DNA of 64,000 bases from Acetatifactor sp. (GTDB taxonomy: Bacteria > Bacillota > Clostridia > Lachnospirales > Lachnospiraceae), in assembly GCA_024693365.1 (NCBI GenBank), contig JAILLF010000036.1, forward strand, positions 43,558 through 107,557, in the 5' to 3' direction. Numbering within the stretch: position 1 is the first letter of the stretch; each line of letters opens with the position of its first letter. The position numbers and the translations under genes are program-made. This document shows, in pieces, positions 50,375 to 60,284 of the stretch. Below the pieces are notes generated by a model. The model was not told the origin of the DNA and made no database searches. It saw only the letters and a program-made list of their open reading frames with translations.

Positions 50375-51451
50375 ATGGCAAAGGAAAAATACGTTGCATA
50401 CGTTTCCACGTATACGCAGGGGGATCGTCACGGCATAAAGATTTATGACGTAGACATGGAAAAGGGTCGTTTTACGGAAAAGGATAAGGTTGAGATCACG
50501 AACAGTTCTTACGTTAGCATTTCTCATAACGGGAAGTATCTGTATTCCATTACTGACATGGGCGTTGAGAGTTATAAGATCCAGCCGGACGGAAGCTTGA
50601 AATTCATTAATTTTGGTTCCATCAACGGCATGAGAGGCTGCTACGTTTCTACTGATTACACGGATGGATACCTGTTTGTGGCAGGCTATCATGATGGAAA
50701 GCTCACCATATTGAAGCTGAATGCAGACGGAAGCATTGGCGAGATCACGGACGAGGTTTATCACAAAGGCCTTGGAAGTGGCATTGAGCGTAATTTCCGC
50801 CCTCACATTAACTGTGCGCGCATGACGCATGACAACCGGTATCTGCTTGTGGCAGATGAAGGCATGGATCACGTCAACGTTTACGAATTTGACGTAACCC
50901 GCGGCACGGTAAAGCTGGCTGACATTTTGAGATCTGAACTGGAATCGGCGCCGAGACACATTAAAATCTCAAAAAATGGTAAGTTTATCTATATCGTTCA
51001 TGAGTGGAAATGTTTTATCGACGTATATCGTTATGAATTCCGAAAGGGAAGCCCCAAATTCGAAAAGATCCAGACCATTGAGACGACGTCCATGCCGAAG
51101 GGAAGCAACAATGCGGCGAGTGCCCTGAGCTTTTCCACTGATTACAAATACCTTTTAAGCTCGAATGCAGGAGATAATTCCGTAGTTGTTTATGACGTGG
51201 ATCAGAAGACGGGAATCCTTACCAAGAATTTCTGCCTTCCCATCAGCGGGGAATATCCGAAGGATGCGGAAATCTTCCCGAACAACAAGTTCCTTGTCAG
51301 CCTGAATCATGAGACCAACGCAATGACGTTCTTTAGCATTGATCTGGAAAAGCATACAATGATCATGAACGGTGCGCCAATGCGCGTTAACGTTCCTAAC
51401 TGTATTGTTTTCTATAAACTGAAGAGCAAATCAGACGAGGAAGAGGCATAA
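50375..51451 (+). CDS. Lactonase family protein (6-phosphogluconolactonase-like beta-propeller)
   Basis: AYVSTYTQGDRHGIKIYDVDMEKG...SSYVSISHNGKYLYSI...RPHINCARMTHDNRYLLVADEGMDHVNVYEFD. Confidence 0.88.
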   Translation: MAKEKYVAYVSTYTQGDRHGIKIYDVDMEKGRFTEKDKVEITNSSYVSISHNGKYLYSITDMGVESYKIQPDGSLKFINFGSINGMRGCYVSTDYTDGYLFVAGYHDGKLTILKLNADGSIGEITDEVYHKGLGSGIERNFRPHINCARMTHDNRYLLVADEGMDHVNVYEFDVTRGTVKLADILRSELESAPRHIKISKNGKFIYIVHEWKCFIDVYRYEFRKGSPKFEKIQTIETTSMPKGSNNAASALSFSTDYKYLLSSNAGDNSVVVYDVDQKTGILTKNFCLPISGEYPKDAEIFPNNKFLVSLNHETNAMTFFSIDLEKHTMIMNGAPMRVNVPNCIVFYKLKSKSDEEEA

Positions 51452-51475
51452 TTTCAAACGAAAATATTTACCAAG

Positions 51476-51513
51476 ATTCCCCAAGGCGCAATCCGCTTTT
51501 GGGGAATTTTTTT
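51476..51513 (+). terminator. Intrinsic terminator after the lactonase gene
   Basis: ATTCCCCAA...TTTTGGGGAAT hairpin followed by a T-tract. Confidence 0.75.
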
Positions 51514-51592
51514 GGGGATTTAATTGCCTGTTTTTTGTCAATTACTGACAAAGAATTTCTAAATATTTTTGATTTGGGAATTAGTTTATCGA

Positions 51593-51621
51593 TTGACGAG
51601 ATTTGTCGAAGCAGATATAAT
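51593..51621 (+). promoter_or_regulatory. Putative sigma-A promoter upstream of the epimerase/dehydratase gene
   Basis: TTGACG-17 nt-TATAAT. Confidence 0.65.
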
Positions 51622-51645
51622 ATTATTGAGATTATGTGAAAACGG

Positions 51646-53670
51646 ATGGATGACCCAATGAGCAGAGAAAATATGTCCGGACAGGAAGAATTGAAAAATG
51701 AGAGTAATAAGCCGAGGAAGTGTTGGAAAAAGAAGGGAATCCAGCACTGGCAGGTAATTGCTCTGTTGATGGGATTATATGACGTAATCATGGCAAATTT
51801 GTCGTATTTGTTTGGCTTATGGGCCAGATATGATTTTCATTATTCCAAAATCCCGACAGAGTTTTTGGATGCGGCAGTCAAGTTTATCCCCATCTATTCC
51901 GCCGTTGTTTTGATTATATTTTCAGCATTTTATCTGTATCGGAGCATATGGCGATTCGCTAGTTACCGTGAGTTGATCCGCCTGATTTCCGCAAACAGCA
52001 TTACTTTTTTGGCACAGGTGATCGGAATTACGTTGATCTTTAGACAAATGCCTTTTGTCTATTATTTCTTCGGACTGATGCTTCAATTCTTTGCAACAAC
52101 GGCCATCCGGTTTTTCTATCGTTTTGTATTGTTGGAGAGAAGCAAGAGAAACACCACCAATTATTCCAAAAAAGTTATGATCATTGGCGCCGGTGAAGCA
52201 GGACAGGTCCTATTGAGAGACATTTATCATGCGGATGAAGTCGAGCTAAAGGTTTGTTGCTTTATTGACGATAATCCTAATAAGTGGCATCGAAACATCG
52301 AGGGCGTTCCCGTTTTTGGCGGCAGGGAAGACATCCTGGCGGCAGTGGAGAAATACAAGATCGACACCATTTTGATAGCAATGCCAAGTGCAACCAAGGC
52401 ACAGACAAGGGATTTGCTTGACATCTGCAAGGAAACCGGGTGCGAAATGAAGATTCTTCCCGGCATGTATCAGTTCCTTACGGGTGACGTTTCCTTGAGC
52501 AAGATGAAGGAAGTCGCAGTGGAGGATCTTCTCGGAAGAGAACCCATCAAGGTAAATCTGACCGAGATTCTGAACAGCATTGAAGGAAAGGTCGTTCTGG
52601 TTACCGGTGGAGGCGGTTCCATCGGAAGCGAGCTTTGCAGGCAGATTGCAGGACACAATCCCGAAAGACTGATCATATTTGACGTATACGAAAACAATGC
52701 ATATGACATTGAACAGGAGTTGAAGAGCACGTATACCAATTTGAATCTGACCGTGCTTATTGGCTCCGTGCGTGACAGCAGAAGACTCAATTCCGTATTT
52801 GCGCAATACCATCCCGACATCGTATATCACGCGGCAGCACATAAGCACGTGCCCTTGATGGAGACAAGCCCTTGCGAGTCCATCAAGAACAACGTGATCG
52901 GAACCTACAAGACGGCCTGCGCGGCCATGACTTATGGTACGAAGCGATTCGTTTTGATCAGCACGGACAAGGCCGTGAATCCCACGAATATCATGGGAGC
53001 AAGCAAGCGACTCTGCGAGATGGTCATTCAGTCCATGGATTATATCAGCAGGGAGGGGTTGCAGAACCTTCTGCCGAACCTTAGCGGACACAATGATGAG
53101 ACGGATTCCAAGAGCCTGTTCATGAACCGCAAGATCGAGACAAGGACGGAGTACGTGGCAGTTCGTTTTGGCAACGTGCTGGGTAGCAACGGCAGCGTGA
53201 TTCCTCTTTTTAAGAAGCAGATCGCGAAGGGTGGTCCCGTGACCGTGACACATCCGGACATTATCCGATACTTCATGACGATTCCGGAGGCAGTAAGCTT
53301 AGTGCTTCAGGCGGGAACCTATGCGAAGGGCGGAGAAATCTTTGTCCTTGACATGGGAGAGCCGGTAAAGATTGATACGCTAGCGAGAAACCTCATAAAG
53401 CTGTGCGGCTACAAGCCCGACGTGGATATTAAGATTCAGTATACGGGGCTTCGGCCTGGCGAAAAGCTATATGAAGAGAAGCTGATGGCGGAAGAGGGAA
53501 TCGAAAAGACCGAGAATGAGCTGATCCATATTGGAAAGCCCATTGCATTTGACATGGAAGCGTTTATGGGACAGTTGGAAGAACTGGCGGATGCAAGCTA
53601 TAACAACGATGCAGAGATCAGAAAACTGGTAAAGAATATCGTTTCCACCTACCATCCGAGCCATTTGTAA
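51646..53670 (+). CDS. Nucleoside-diphosphate sugar epimerase/dehydratase, CapD/FlaA1-like membrane polysaccharide biosynthesis protein
   Basis: Four N-terminal TM helices; MIIGAGEAGQVLLRDI; VLVTGGGGSIGSELCRQIAGHNPERLIIFDVYENNAYDIEQEL; YHAAAHKHVPLME; STDKAVNPTNIMGASKR. Confidence 0.94.
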   Translation: MDDPMSRENMSGQEELKNESNKPRKCWKKKGIQHWQVIALLMGLYDVIMANLSYLFGLWARYDFHYSKIPTEFLDAAVKFIPIYSAVVLIIFSAFYLYRSIWRFASYRELIRLISANSITFLAQVIGITLIFRQMPFVYYFFGLMLQFFATTAIRFFYRFVLLERSKRNTTNYSKKVMIIGAGEAGQVLLRDIYHADEVELKVCCFIDDNPNKWHRNIEGVPVFGGREDILAAVEKYKIDTILIAMPSATKAQTRDLLDICKETGCEMKILPGMYQFLTGDVSLSKMKEVAVEDLLGREPIKVNLTEILNSIEGKVVLVTGGGGSIGSELCRQIAGHNPERLIIFDVYENNAYDIEQELKSTYTNLNLTVLIGSVRDSRRLNSVFAQYHPDIVYHAAAHKHVPLMETSPCESIKNNVIGTYKTACAAMTYGTKRFVLISTDKAVNPTNIMGASKRLCEMVIQSMDYISREGLQNLLPNLSGHNDETDSKSLFMNRKIETRTEYVAVRFGNVLGSNGSVIPLFKKQIAKGGPVTVTHPDIIRYFMTIPEAVSLVLQAGTYAKGGEIFVLDMGEPVKIDTLARNLIKLCGYKPDVDIKIQYTGLRPGEKLYEEKLMAEEGIEKTENELIHIGKPIAFDMEAFMGQLEELADASYNNDAEIRKLVKNIVSTYHPSHL

Positions 53671-53800
53671 ATTGTTTGAATAGTTCACCCTTTTGACCGT
53701 AAAACCACAATATTTTGTGTTTTCACTTGATTAAAAGCGGAATTTGTGGTATCTTTTTCTATAAGGCGTTCTATATTTTTCTAAAAAGAATGACGAAGGG

Positions 53801-54820
53801 ATGATTGCCTTGAACGAGCTGATTTCCGTGATTGTGCCCGTCTTTAAGGTCGAGGCATATTTGGCGAAGTGCATAGATTCCATCAGAAATCAGACGTATT
53901 CGAATTTTGAATTGATTTTGGTGGATGACGGTTCTCCGGATGGCAGCCCGAAGATCTGTGACGATTATGCTGCGGTGGATGACAGAATTCAGGTGATCCA
54001 CAAGAATAATCGCGGTCTTTCTTCGGCAAGAAATGCCGGACTTGACATATGTCAGGGAGATTTTATCTGCTTTATCGACAGCGATGATTACGTAAAGCCG
54101 ACCTATCTGGAAACCCTGCTGACGCTTCAGCGAAAGAATAATGCGGATCTGGTGATCTGCGAATATGATTACGTTGAAAAGAACGGAAACATATACGAAC
54201 ATCGGAAAATCCCATGGAATAAGCTGATCACGCACAAGGATTTCTGGAAGATGTTCTGCGAGTCGGACTTCCGCGTTTTTAGTGCCGTTGCCTGGAACAA
54301 GATTTATCGCGCAAAGATCTTCAAGGAGCTTCGTTACACGCAGGGTAAGTGCATGGAGGATAATTTCATCATCAAGGCCCTGATCGAGCAGTGCGATTCC
54401 ATCTATGTTACGAACGAGCCGTTATATTATTACCTTCAAAGACCTGACAGCATCATGGGACGCTTTTCCATCAAGCACCTTGACGGCGTTGAGGCGCAGC
54501 TTGACATCTGCAATTACTTTAACAGCGTTGGCTGGCAGGAATGCTCACAGCAGCTTCTTGGTTCCATAACGAATTCGCTCTTTAGGGCCTACAGGGAAGC
54601 GGATTTTGTCGTGAAATTTAATAAAGAGCGATATCGTGAACTGAAAAAGGCATACAAAGAAGTTGTTAATAAGTCCTTTGGAGCCAGGGAACACAATCAA
54701 TTATGGTTTAAGTACAAGGTGTTTGGCTTTAATGAAGGCATCTATCGCGTGATGTACAATAACGGATTATTGTTACAGATCATGAGCCTTCGCAAAAAGG
54801 ATCAAATTCAATATCATTAA
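53801..54820 (+). CDS. Glycosyltransferase family 2
   Basis: LISVIVPVFKVEAYLAKCIDSIRNQTYSNFELILVDDGSPDGSPKICDDYA; GLSSARNAGLD; FIDSDDYV. Confidence 0.93.
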   Translation: MIALNELISVIVPVFKVEAYLAKCIDSIRNQTYSNFELILVDDGSPDGSPKICDDYAAVDDRIQVIHKNNRGLSSARNAGLDICQGDFICFIDSDDYVKPTYLETLLTLQRKNNADLVICEYDYVEKNGNIYEHRKIPWNKLITHKDFWKMFCESDFRVFSAVAWNKIYRAKIFKELRYTQGKCMEDNFIIKALIEQCDSIYVTNEPLYYYLQRPDSIMGRFSIKHLDGVEAQLDICNYFNSVGWQECSQQLLGSITNSLFRAYREADFVVKFNKERYRELKKAYKEVVNKSFGAREHNQLWFKYKVFGFNEGIYRVMYNNGLLLQIMSLRKKDQIQYH

Positions 54821-54834
54821 AAGCATTTGGAAAG

Positions 54835-54866
54835 AAAGGTTTCTTCGGAAAGGAGAAGCCTTTTTC
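54835..54866 (+). terminator. Intrinsic terminator after GT2 gene
   Basis: AAAGGTTTCT...AGAAGCCTTT stem followed by TTCTTTATT. Confidence 0.6.
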
Positions 54867-54940
54867 TTTATTTATTTGTCTTTTCGAAGCATTAACGGGC
54901 GTTTCCCTTCGCAAATTGGCGCTTCTAACCGATATTTGTA

Positions 54941-54969
54941 TTGTCATAAAAGGCTTGTCGTAGTATAAT
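54941..54969 (+). promoter_or_regulatory. Putative sigma-A promoter upstream of the Na/Pi cotransporter
   Basis: TTGTCA-17 nt-TATAAT. Confidence 0.6.
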
Positions 54970-55009
54970 ATAACTTGTAAAATTATGGAAAAATAGGTAG
55001 AAACAGCCG

Positions 55010-56800
55010 ATGAATATATTTGATTTTATTTCTTTATTTGGTGGCCTGGCGATGTTCCTGTACGGCATGCGCCTCATGGGAAACGGGCTGAAGGAAAGTT
55101 CCTCCGGAACGTTAAAAAAAGCATTGGAGAAGGTGACGAGGACGCCCTTTACCGCTTTTTTGATGGGCCTGGGAATGACGGCCGTCATCCAATCCTCGAC
55201 GGCTACCATTGTGATCACCGCCGGACTGGTGGGCGCGGGCATTATTTCCCTTCGGAATTCCCTGGGTATCGTGATTGGCGCCAACGTTGGAACCACGGTG
55301 ACCGGACAGATCATAAGACTGTTGGATCTGAATACTTCGGGGACTTCCTTTTTGGAGTTCTTTAAGCCTTCCACCCTGGCACCGCTGGCCTTGATCGTTG
55401 GAGTGGTTGCCGTTATGAACGGAAAGATCGGCATTCCCGAAAAGGCCGCGCAGATCATCATCGGCTTTGGTATTTTGTTCTCAGGCTTGCTTAACATGAC
55501 TGACGCAGTCAGCAAGCTTACCGAGACCGGCATTGTTGAAAGCCTGTTTACCATGATGGGAGACAATCCGCTGATCGGTTATGCAGTAGGCGCAAGCGTG
55601 GCGTTTGTATTGCAGAGTTCTTCGGCTAGCATCGGAATTTTACAGGCCTTTTCCACTTCCGGACAGATGACGTTTAGCGAGATCTATGCCGTTTTGGTCG
55701 GCATATATTTGGGAGATTGCGTGACGACCGCGATCGTGTGCAACATCGGGGCAAAGCCGGATGCAAAACGCGTGGGACTGGTCAACATTCTTTATAATCT
55801 GAGTAAGTCGGCTCTTATTTTGATTGCCGTGGCAATCGCTCATTCCCTTGGACTTCTGGATTTTATCTGGAATGAAACGATACGCTCCGGCGGAATTGCA
55901 AATACAAATACCATTTTCAACCTTGTCTGTGCGATCATGCTCTTGCCCTTGCTTGGCGTTTATGAAAAGATGAGTAAACGCCTTGTGAAAGATGAGCCCG
56001 GTGAGGAGGAAGACGCTCACAGCGAGAAGCTGGATGCGCTGAACCCCGTTTTCTTCAGCACGCCGGCAATTGCATTTAATGCATGCTATGAAGTGTTGCT
56101 GGAGATGTACCAGCTTGCAAGAAAGAATGTCATGCGGGCTTTTGAGCTTGTCTCTGAGTTTGATGCGGAGGCCATGAAAAAGGTAGACCGCGATGAAAAG
56201 ATGATTGATCACATGGCGGACAAGGTCAATAACTACCTGATCCAGATCAGCGCACACATTACGGCCAAGAATCACAGTGAGATTTTGAATCATTATTATT
56301 CCGCGATCGGTGAGTTTGAACATTTGGGAGATAAGGCGACAAACATCTGCGAGATCGCGGAATCCATGCATAAAGAGAACGTAAAGTTCTCAGCTACGGC
56401 CATGAAGGAGCTGAACGTTCTTCGAGAGCTTTTAACAACTGTTCTGGATTATACGGACGTTACGTTCCGAAAGTGTGACGTGGAGGCGGCAAGACATATT
56501 GAGCCCCTGGAAGAAGTGGTGGATGACATGGTGGCGCTCCTGAAGGAAAACCATCTGGAGAGACTTAGAAAGGGTGAGTGTTCCGTCTTTGGCGGTGCTG
56601 AATTCTTAAATTTACTGGCGGAAGTGGAACACATCTCTGACGTATGCTCCAACGTGGGACTTGCCACCGTGGCACGCGTGACTCCGGAGATGAAACACCA
56701 GATCCACAACTACTTGTCGGATCTGCATTCCGGTAATGATGAGTTATTTAACAAGGAATACAAGGAAGCCAAGGAACGGTATTTCAGGCTGCTGGCGTAA
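55010..56800 (+). CDS. Na/Pi cotransporter family protein with C-terminal PhoU-like domain
   Basis: GGLAMFLYGMRLMGNGLKESSSGTLKKALEKVTRTPFTAFLMGLGMTAVIQSSTATIVITAGLVGAGI; QSSSASIGILQAFS; C-terminal helical PhoU-like region. Confidence 0.93.
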   Translation: MNIFDFISLFGGLAMFLYGMRLMGNGLKESSSGTLKKALEKVTRTPFTAFLMGLGMTAVIQSSTATIVITAGLVGAGIISLRNSLGIVIGANVGTTVTGQIIRLLDLNTSGTSFLEFFKPSTLAPLALIVGVVAVMNGKIGIPEKAAQIIIGFGILFSGLLNMTDAVSKLTETGIVESLFTMMGDNPLIGYAVGASVAFVLQSSSASIGILQAFSTSGQMTFSEIYAVLVGIYLGDCVTTAIVCNIGAKPDAKRVGLVNILYNLSKSALILIAVAIAHSLGLLDFIWNETIRSGGIANTNTIFNLVCAIMLLPLLGVYEKMSKRLVKDEPGEEEDAHSEKLDALNPVFFSTPAIAFNACYEVLLEMYQLARKNVMRAFELVSEFDAEAMKKVDRDEKMIDHMADKVNNYLIQISAHITAKNHSEILNHYYSAIGEFEHLGDKATNICEIAESMHKENVKFSATAMKELNVLRELLTTVLDYTDVTFRKCDVEAARHIEPLEEVVDDMVALLKENHLERLRKGECSVFGGAEFLNLLAEVEHISDVCSNVGLATVARVTPEMKHQIHNYLSDLHSGNDELFNKEYKEAKERYFRLLA

Positions 56801-56815
56801 AGAAAGGACGCGTCG

Positions 56816-58345
56816 ATGAAGCTATATCGAAAAAAGTATAAGCTTATAGAGACCTACGGCACGTTCTTTGTCGATCTGGTCACCATCGCTTTGGCTTACT
56901 TTTTGGCCAGATGGCTCCGTATTGTCCTGCCATTCGGCGCAAAGGTTACGGAGTCGACGGAATGGTTTCCGGTCTACGTGCTCTGTATTCTCGGGTGTGT
57001 CCTTTATAACCTAATGATGAACCGCTATGAAGGCTTTTTCCAAAGAGGCTTCTTTGTCGAGGCCGGCGAGGTGCTGAAGTACAATCTCATACAGTTCGCA
57101 TTCCTTAGTACCTGCGTATACCTTTTTCGCTTGGAGCTTGACTTTTCGCGTTTGATGTTGGGCTACTTTGTGGTCTGCGAATCCCTGCTGGGTTACTTCT
57201 TAAGAATCCTTTTTAAGGCATTTATCAATGCCACCTACAAAAAGGGCAAGGGAAGCGAAAAGATCCTGATCGTAACTGATTCGAAGAGCCTTGCCGGCGT
57301 TATGGAAAGAATAAAAGCAGACAAAGGCTGGAGCTATGAAGTCGTTGGGGCGGCCCTGACGGACGGGGCAGACGTTTCCGCTGCGCAAAGCCTACTGGGA
57401 GAAGTTGGCTTGCGTGAGAGTTCCTCTTCTCTAAACGGGCACGGCGGAAAAAACATGGAAATTTCCGGTAAAGATAAGAGAACCGGGAATCAACTCCCGG
57501 CAATCATAGCCGGAAAACAAGATTTGATTGAAGCGGCAAGACAAATGCCCATCGACGTCGTATTTTTTTACTGTAGTCAGACGATTGAAGAAATGGATCA
57601 GTGGGTACAGGCTTTTGCACTGATGGGCGTGCGCTGTTACTACTGCGTGCAGAGTATGAGCTTTAGCGTTCCCTGCAGCGGCGTCGGAGAATTCGCTGAT
57701 TTTCCCGTCATGTGCTACAACAATGAAGACCGGGACTGGCGGATGAGCGTGATCAAACGCGTGACTGACATTGTCGGAAGCGTTGTCGGACTTCTTATCA
57801 CGGCGGTTCTGTATCCTTTTATCGCCATTGCGATCAAGCTAGAAGATCCCAAGGGACCGATTCTTTTCTCTCAGACCAGAATCGGAAAAAACGGCCGCCG
57901 CTTTCGCATCTACAAATTCCGCTCCATGTATGCGGATGCCGAAGCGCGCAAAAAAGAACTCCTGGCCCAAAACGAAGTCCAGGGTCTTATGTTCAAAATG
58001 GAGAACGATCCCCGCATCACCAAGGTCGGCAAATTCCTACGCCGAACCAGCCTGGATGAACTCCCCCAGTTTTGGAACATCTTCAAGGGTGACATGAGCC
58101 TTGTCGGCACAAGACCGCCAACGGTGGATGAATTTGAACAATACAACGATTATTACCGCAGAAGAATGAGCATCACGCCCGGCCTGACCGGCCTGTGGCA
58201 GGTCAGCGGCAGAAGCGAAGTGAAGGATTTCAATGAGGTCGTGAAGCTGGACTTGCAGTATATAGATAATTGGAGCATTGGGCAGGATCTGAAGATACTG
58301 ATACAGACGGTGGGCGTGGTGCTGATTGGGAAAGGGTCGAAATAA
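56816..58345 (+). CDS. Undecaprenyl-phosphate sugar phosphotransferase (exopolysaccharide polyprenyl glycosylphosphotransferase)
   Basis: Four N-terminal TMs, CoA-binding-like middle; KRVTDIVGSVVGLLITAVLYPFIAIAIKLEDPKGPILFSQTRIGKNGRRFRIYKFRSMYADAE...RRTSLDELPQFWNIFKGDMSLVGTRPP. Confidence 0.95.
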   Translation: MKLYRKKYKLIETYGTFFVDLVTIALAYFLARWLRIVLPFGAKVTESTEWFPVYVLCILGCVLYNLMMNRYEGFFQRGFFVEAGEVLKYNLIQFAFLSTCVYLFRLELDFSRLMLGYFVVCESLLGYFLRILFKAFINATYKKGKGSEKILIVTDSKSLAGVMERIKADKGWSYEVVGAALTDGADVSAAQSLLGEVGLRESSSSLNGHGGKNMEISGKDKRTGNQLPAIIAGKQDLIEAARQMPIDVVFFYCSQTIEEMDQWVQAFALMGVRCYYCVQSMSFSVPCSGVGEFADFPVMCYNNEDRDWRMSVIKRVTDIVGSVVGLLITAVLYPFIAIAIKLEDPKGPILFSQTRIGKNGRRFRIYKFRSMYADAEARKKELLAQNEVQGLMFKMENDPRITKVGKFLRRTSLDELPQFWNIFKGDMSLVGTRPPTVDEFEQYNDYYRRRMSITPGLTGLWQVSGRSEVKDFNEVVKLDLQYIDNWSIGQDLKILIQTVGVVLIGKGSK

Positions 58346-58372
58346 TTACGCATCGCATAAGGGGATAGCGGG

Positions 58373-59140
58373 ATGGATGCTAATTTCAAACATAAAATAG
58401 ACAAAAGCAAAATCCCATATTGTAAGATTCTTGGAGTGAAAGTTTCCGCCATCAACATGGATTGGCTTATCGCTTTTACGAAGGAGAATATCAAAAAACT
58501 TTCCGGTGACTATGTATGTGTAGCTAACGTTCATACAACGGTTACTGCATATGAAGATAAAGAATACCGCATGATACAGAATGGAGGAATTCTTACCATT
58601 CCTGACGGTGGCCCGCTTGCCAGTTTGGGAAGAAAACGTGGTCATCAGGAGATGGCTAGAACAACGGGACCTTCCTATATGACGGAAATGCTTTCTCAGG
58701 CGCAAGGATACCGGCATTTCTTTTATGGAGCCACCCCGGAAACTTTGAAAAAGTTAAAAGCCGTTTTGGCGGAAAAATATCCAAATGCTGAAATCGTCGG
58801 AATGATTAGTCCGCCATTTCGTCCCCTAACGGACATGGAAGATGCTGAAATTATGGAAAAGATTAATCATGCAACACCTGACTTTGTTTGGGTTGGGCTT
58901 GGGGCGCCCAAACAAGAAAAGTGGATGGCAGAGCATCAAGGAAGAATTTGCGGACTCATGGTAGGGGTTGGGGCTGGATTTGATTATCTTGCCGGTAACA
59001 TTAAGCGAGCTCCAAAATGGATGCAAGACTTGAATTTGGAATGGTTCTATCGACTCCTGCAGGAACCGAAAAGACTGTTTAAAAGATATTTGATAACGAA
59101 TACAAAGTATATTTGGCATGCTGTGGTGAGAGGAAGGTAA
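58373..59140 (+). CDS. WecB/TagA/CpsF family glycosyltransferase
   Basis: ILTIPDGGPLASLGRKRG...YRHFFYGATPETLKKLKAVLAEKYPNAEIVGMISPPFRPL...PDFVWVGLGAPKQEKWMAEHQ. Confidence 0.95.
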   Translation: MDANFKHKIDKSKIPYCKILGVKVSAINMDWLIAFTKENIKKLSGDYVCVANVHTTVTAYEDKEYRMIQNGGILTIPDGGPLASLGRKRGHQEMARTTGPSYMTEMLSQAQGYRHFFYGATPETLKKLKAVLAEKYPNAEIVGMISPPFRPLTDMEDAEIMEKINHATPDFVWVGLGAPKQEKWMAEHQGRICGLMVGVGAGFDYLAGNIKRAPKWMQDLNLEWFYRLLQEPKRLFKRYLITNTKYIWHAVVRGR

Positions 59141-59147
59141 TGGATTT

Positions 59148-60269
59148 GTGAGAATTGTGATTGATTGCTTTAAGTTGGTTAAGGGAGCGGGAAAAAGCAT
59201 TGGAATCTATAATCTTTCATTAAATCTCGTAAAAAATCTGGTTGCGTCAAAGGAATCCATGGAAGATGAAACGATCAAAAATTCTGAACTGATCATCCTT
59301 GGAAATCAACGCAACCAAATGGATTTTGACATGCCGGGCGTAAAGTTTTTGTGCGTAAAAAATTATGATCCATTAAATAAATTAGATTGCATCATCTGGG
59401 AGTTGTTTGCCGTTTCCGTTGCGTGTAAAAAATTAAAAGCGGATCGAGTGGTCTTTCCTAGAGGTTTTTGTGCATTGACCCATCCCGTGAAAGATCTGGT
59501 AATCATACATGACATGATTCCGTTTTATTATCATGAGCATTATCCGAATTATTTTAATAGGCTCGAGAATAGATATATTATGAACCGATTAAAACACTCT
59601 GCAAAAAGTTGTGCTCGAATCATAACTGTTTCTGAAGAATCCAAAAAAGAAATAGTGAAATATTGCAAGATTAAAGAAGACAAGATAAAAGTTATACGAA
59701 ATGGGCTTAATGAGATTACTACGGAAAAAGAGAAGGATAAAGAAGTTATCAGGCCATATATCTTTGCAATGACCTCAACTTTGCCGCATAAAAATGCAAA
59801 AGGCGTTTTTGAAACATATTTAGAGTATTGCAGAATCTCTAAAAATCCATTGGATTTGGTTGTCGTAGGTGTTGATGATACGATGGGCATCGCGTTTTCG
59901 GATGAAGTCGCAAAAAAGATACGATGCTATAAGTATTTGCCTAATAATCTGGATCTGCATCGCATGATTAGAAATGCAAAGGCCTTTTTGTTTTTATCGC
60001 TCGTAGAGGGATTTGGATTCCCTCCGATTGAAGCTATGCAACTGGGCGTTCCTGTTATCTGTTCCAATGTAAGCTCCTTGCCAGAGATCGTTGGTGATGC
60101 GGCAATGAAAGTAAATCCATTTAATAAAGAAGAAATAGCAAAGTGTATAGAGAAAATGGTAAGTGACAAAAGAATTTCAGATCACTTTGTTCAGATGGGA
60201 AAACTCAAGACGAAAGAATACTCGTGTCTTGCAACGGCGCAACGCTATTGGAGGATGATCATTGCCTAA
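59148..60269 (+). CDS. Glycosyltransferase family 4 (group 1)
   Basis: [68 protein letters not shown] start. Confidence 0.92.
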   Translation: MRIVIDCFKLVKGAGKSIGIYNLSLNLVKNLVASKESMEDETIKNSELIILGNQRNQMDFDMPGVKFLCVKNYDPLNKLDCIIWELFAVSVACKKLKADRVVFPRGFCALTHPVKDLVIIHDMIPFYYHEHYPNYFNRLENRYIMNRLKHSAKSCARIITVSEESKKEIVKYCKIKEDKIKVIRNGLNEITTEKEKDKEVIRPYIFAMTSTLPHKNAKGVFETYLEYCRISKNPLDLVVVGVDDTMGIAFSDEVAKKIRCYKYLPNNLDLHRMIRNAKAFLFLSLVEGFGFPPIEAMQLGVPVICSNVSSLPEIVGDAAMKVNPFNKEEIAKCIEKMVSDKRISDHFVQMGKLKTKEYSCLATAQRYWRMIIA

Positions 60270-60284
60270 GAAAGAGGCGGAAAA

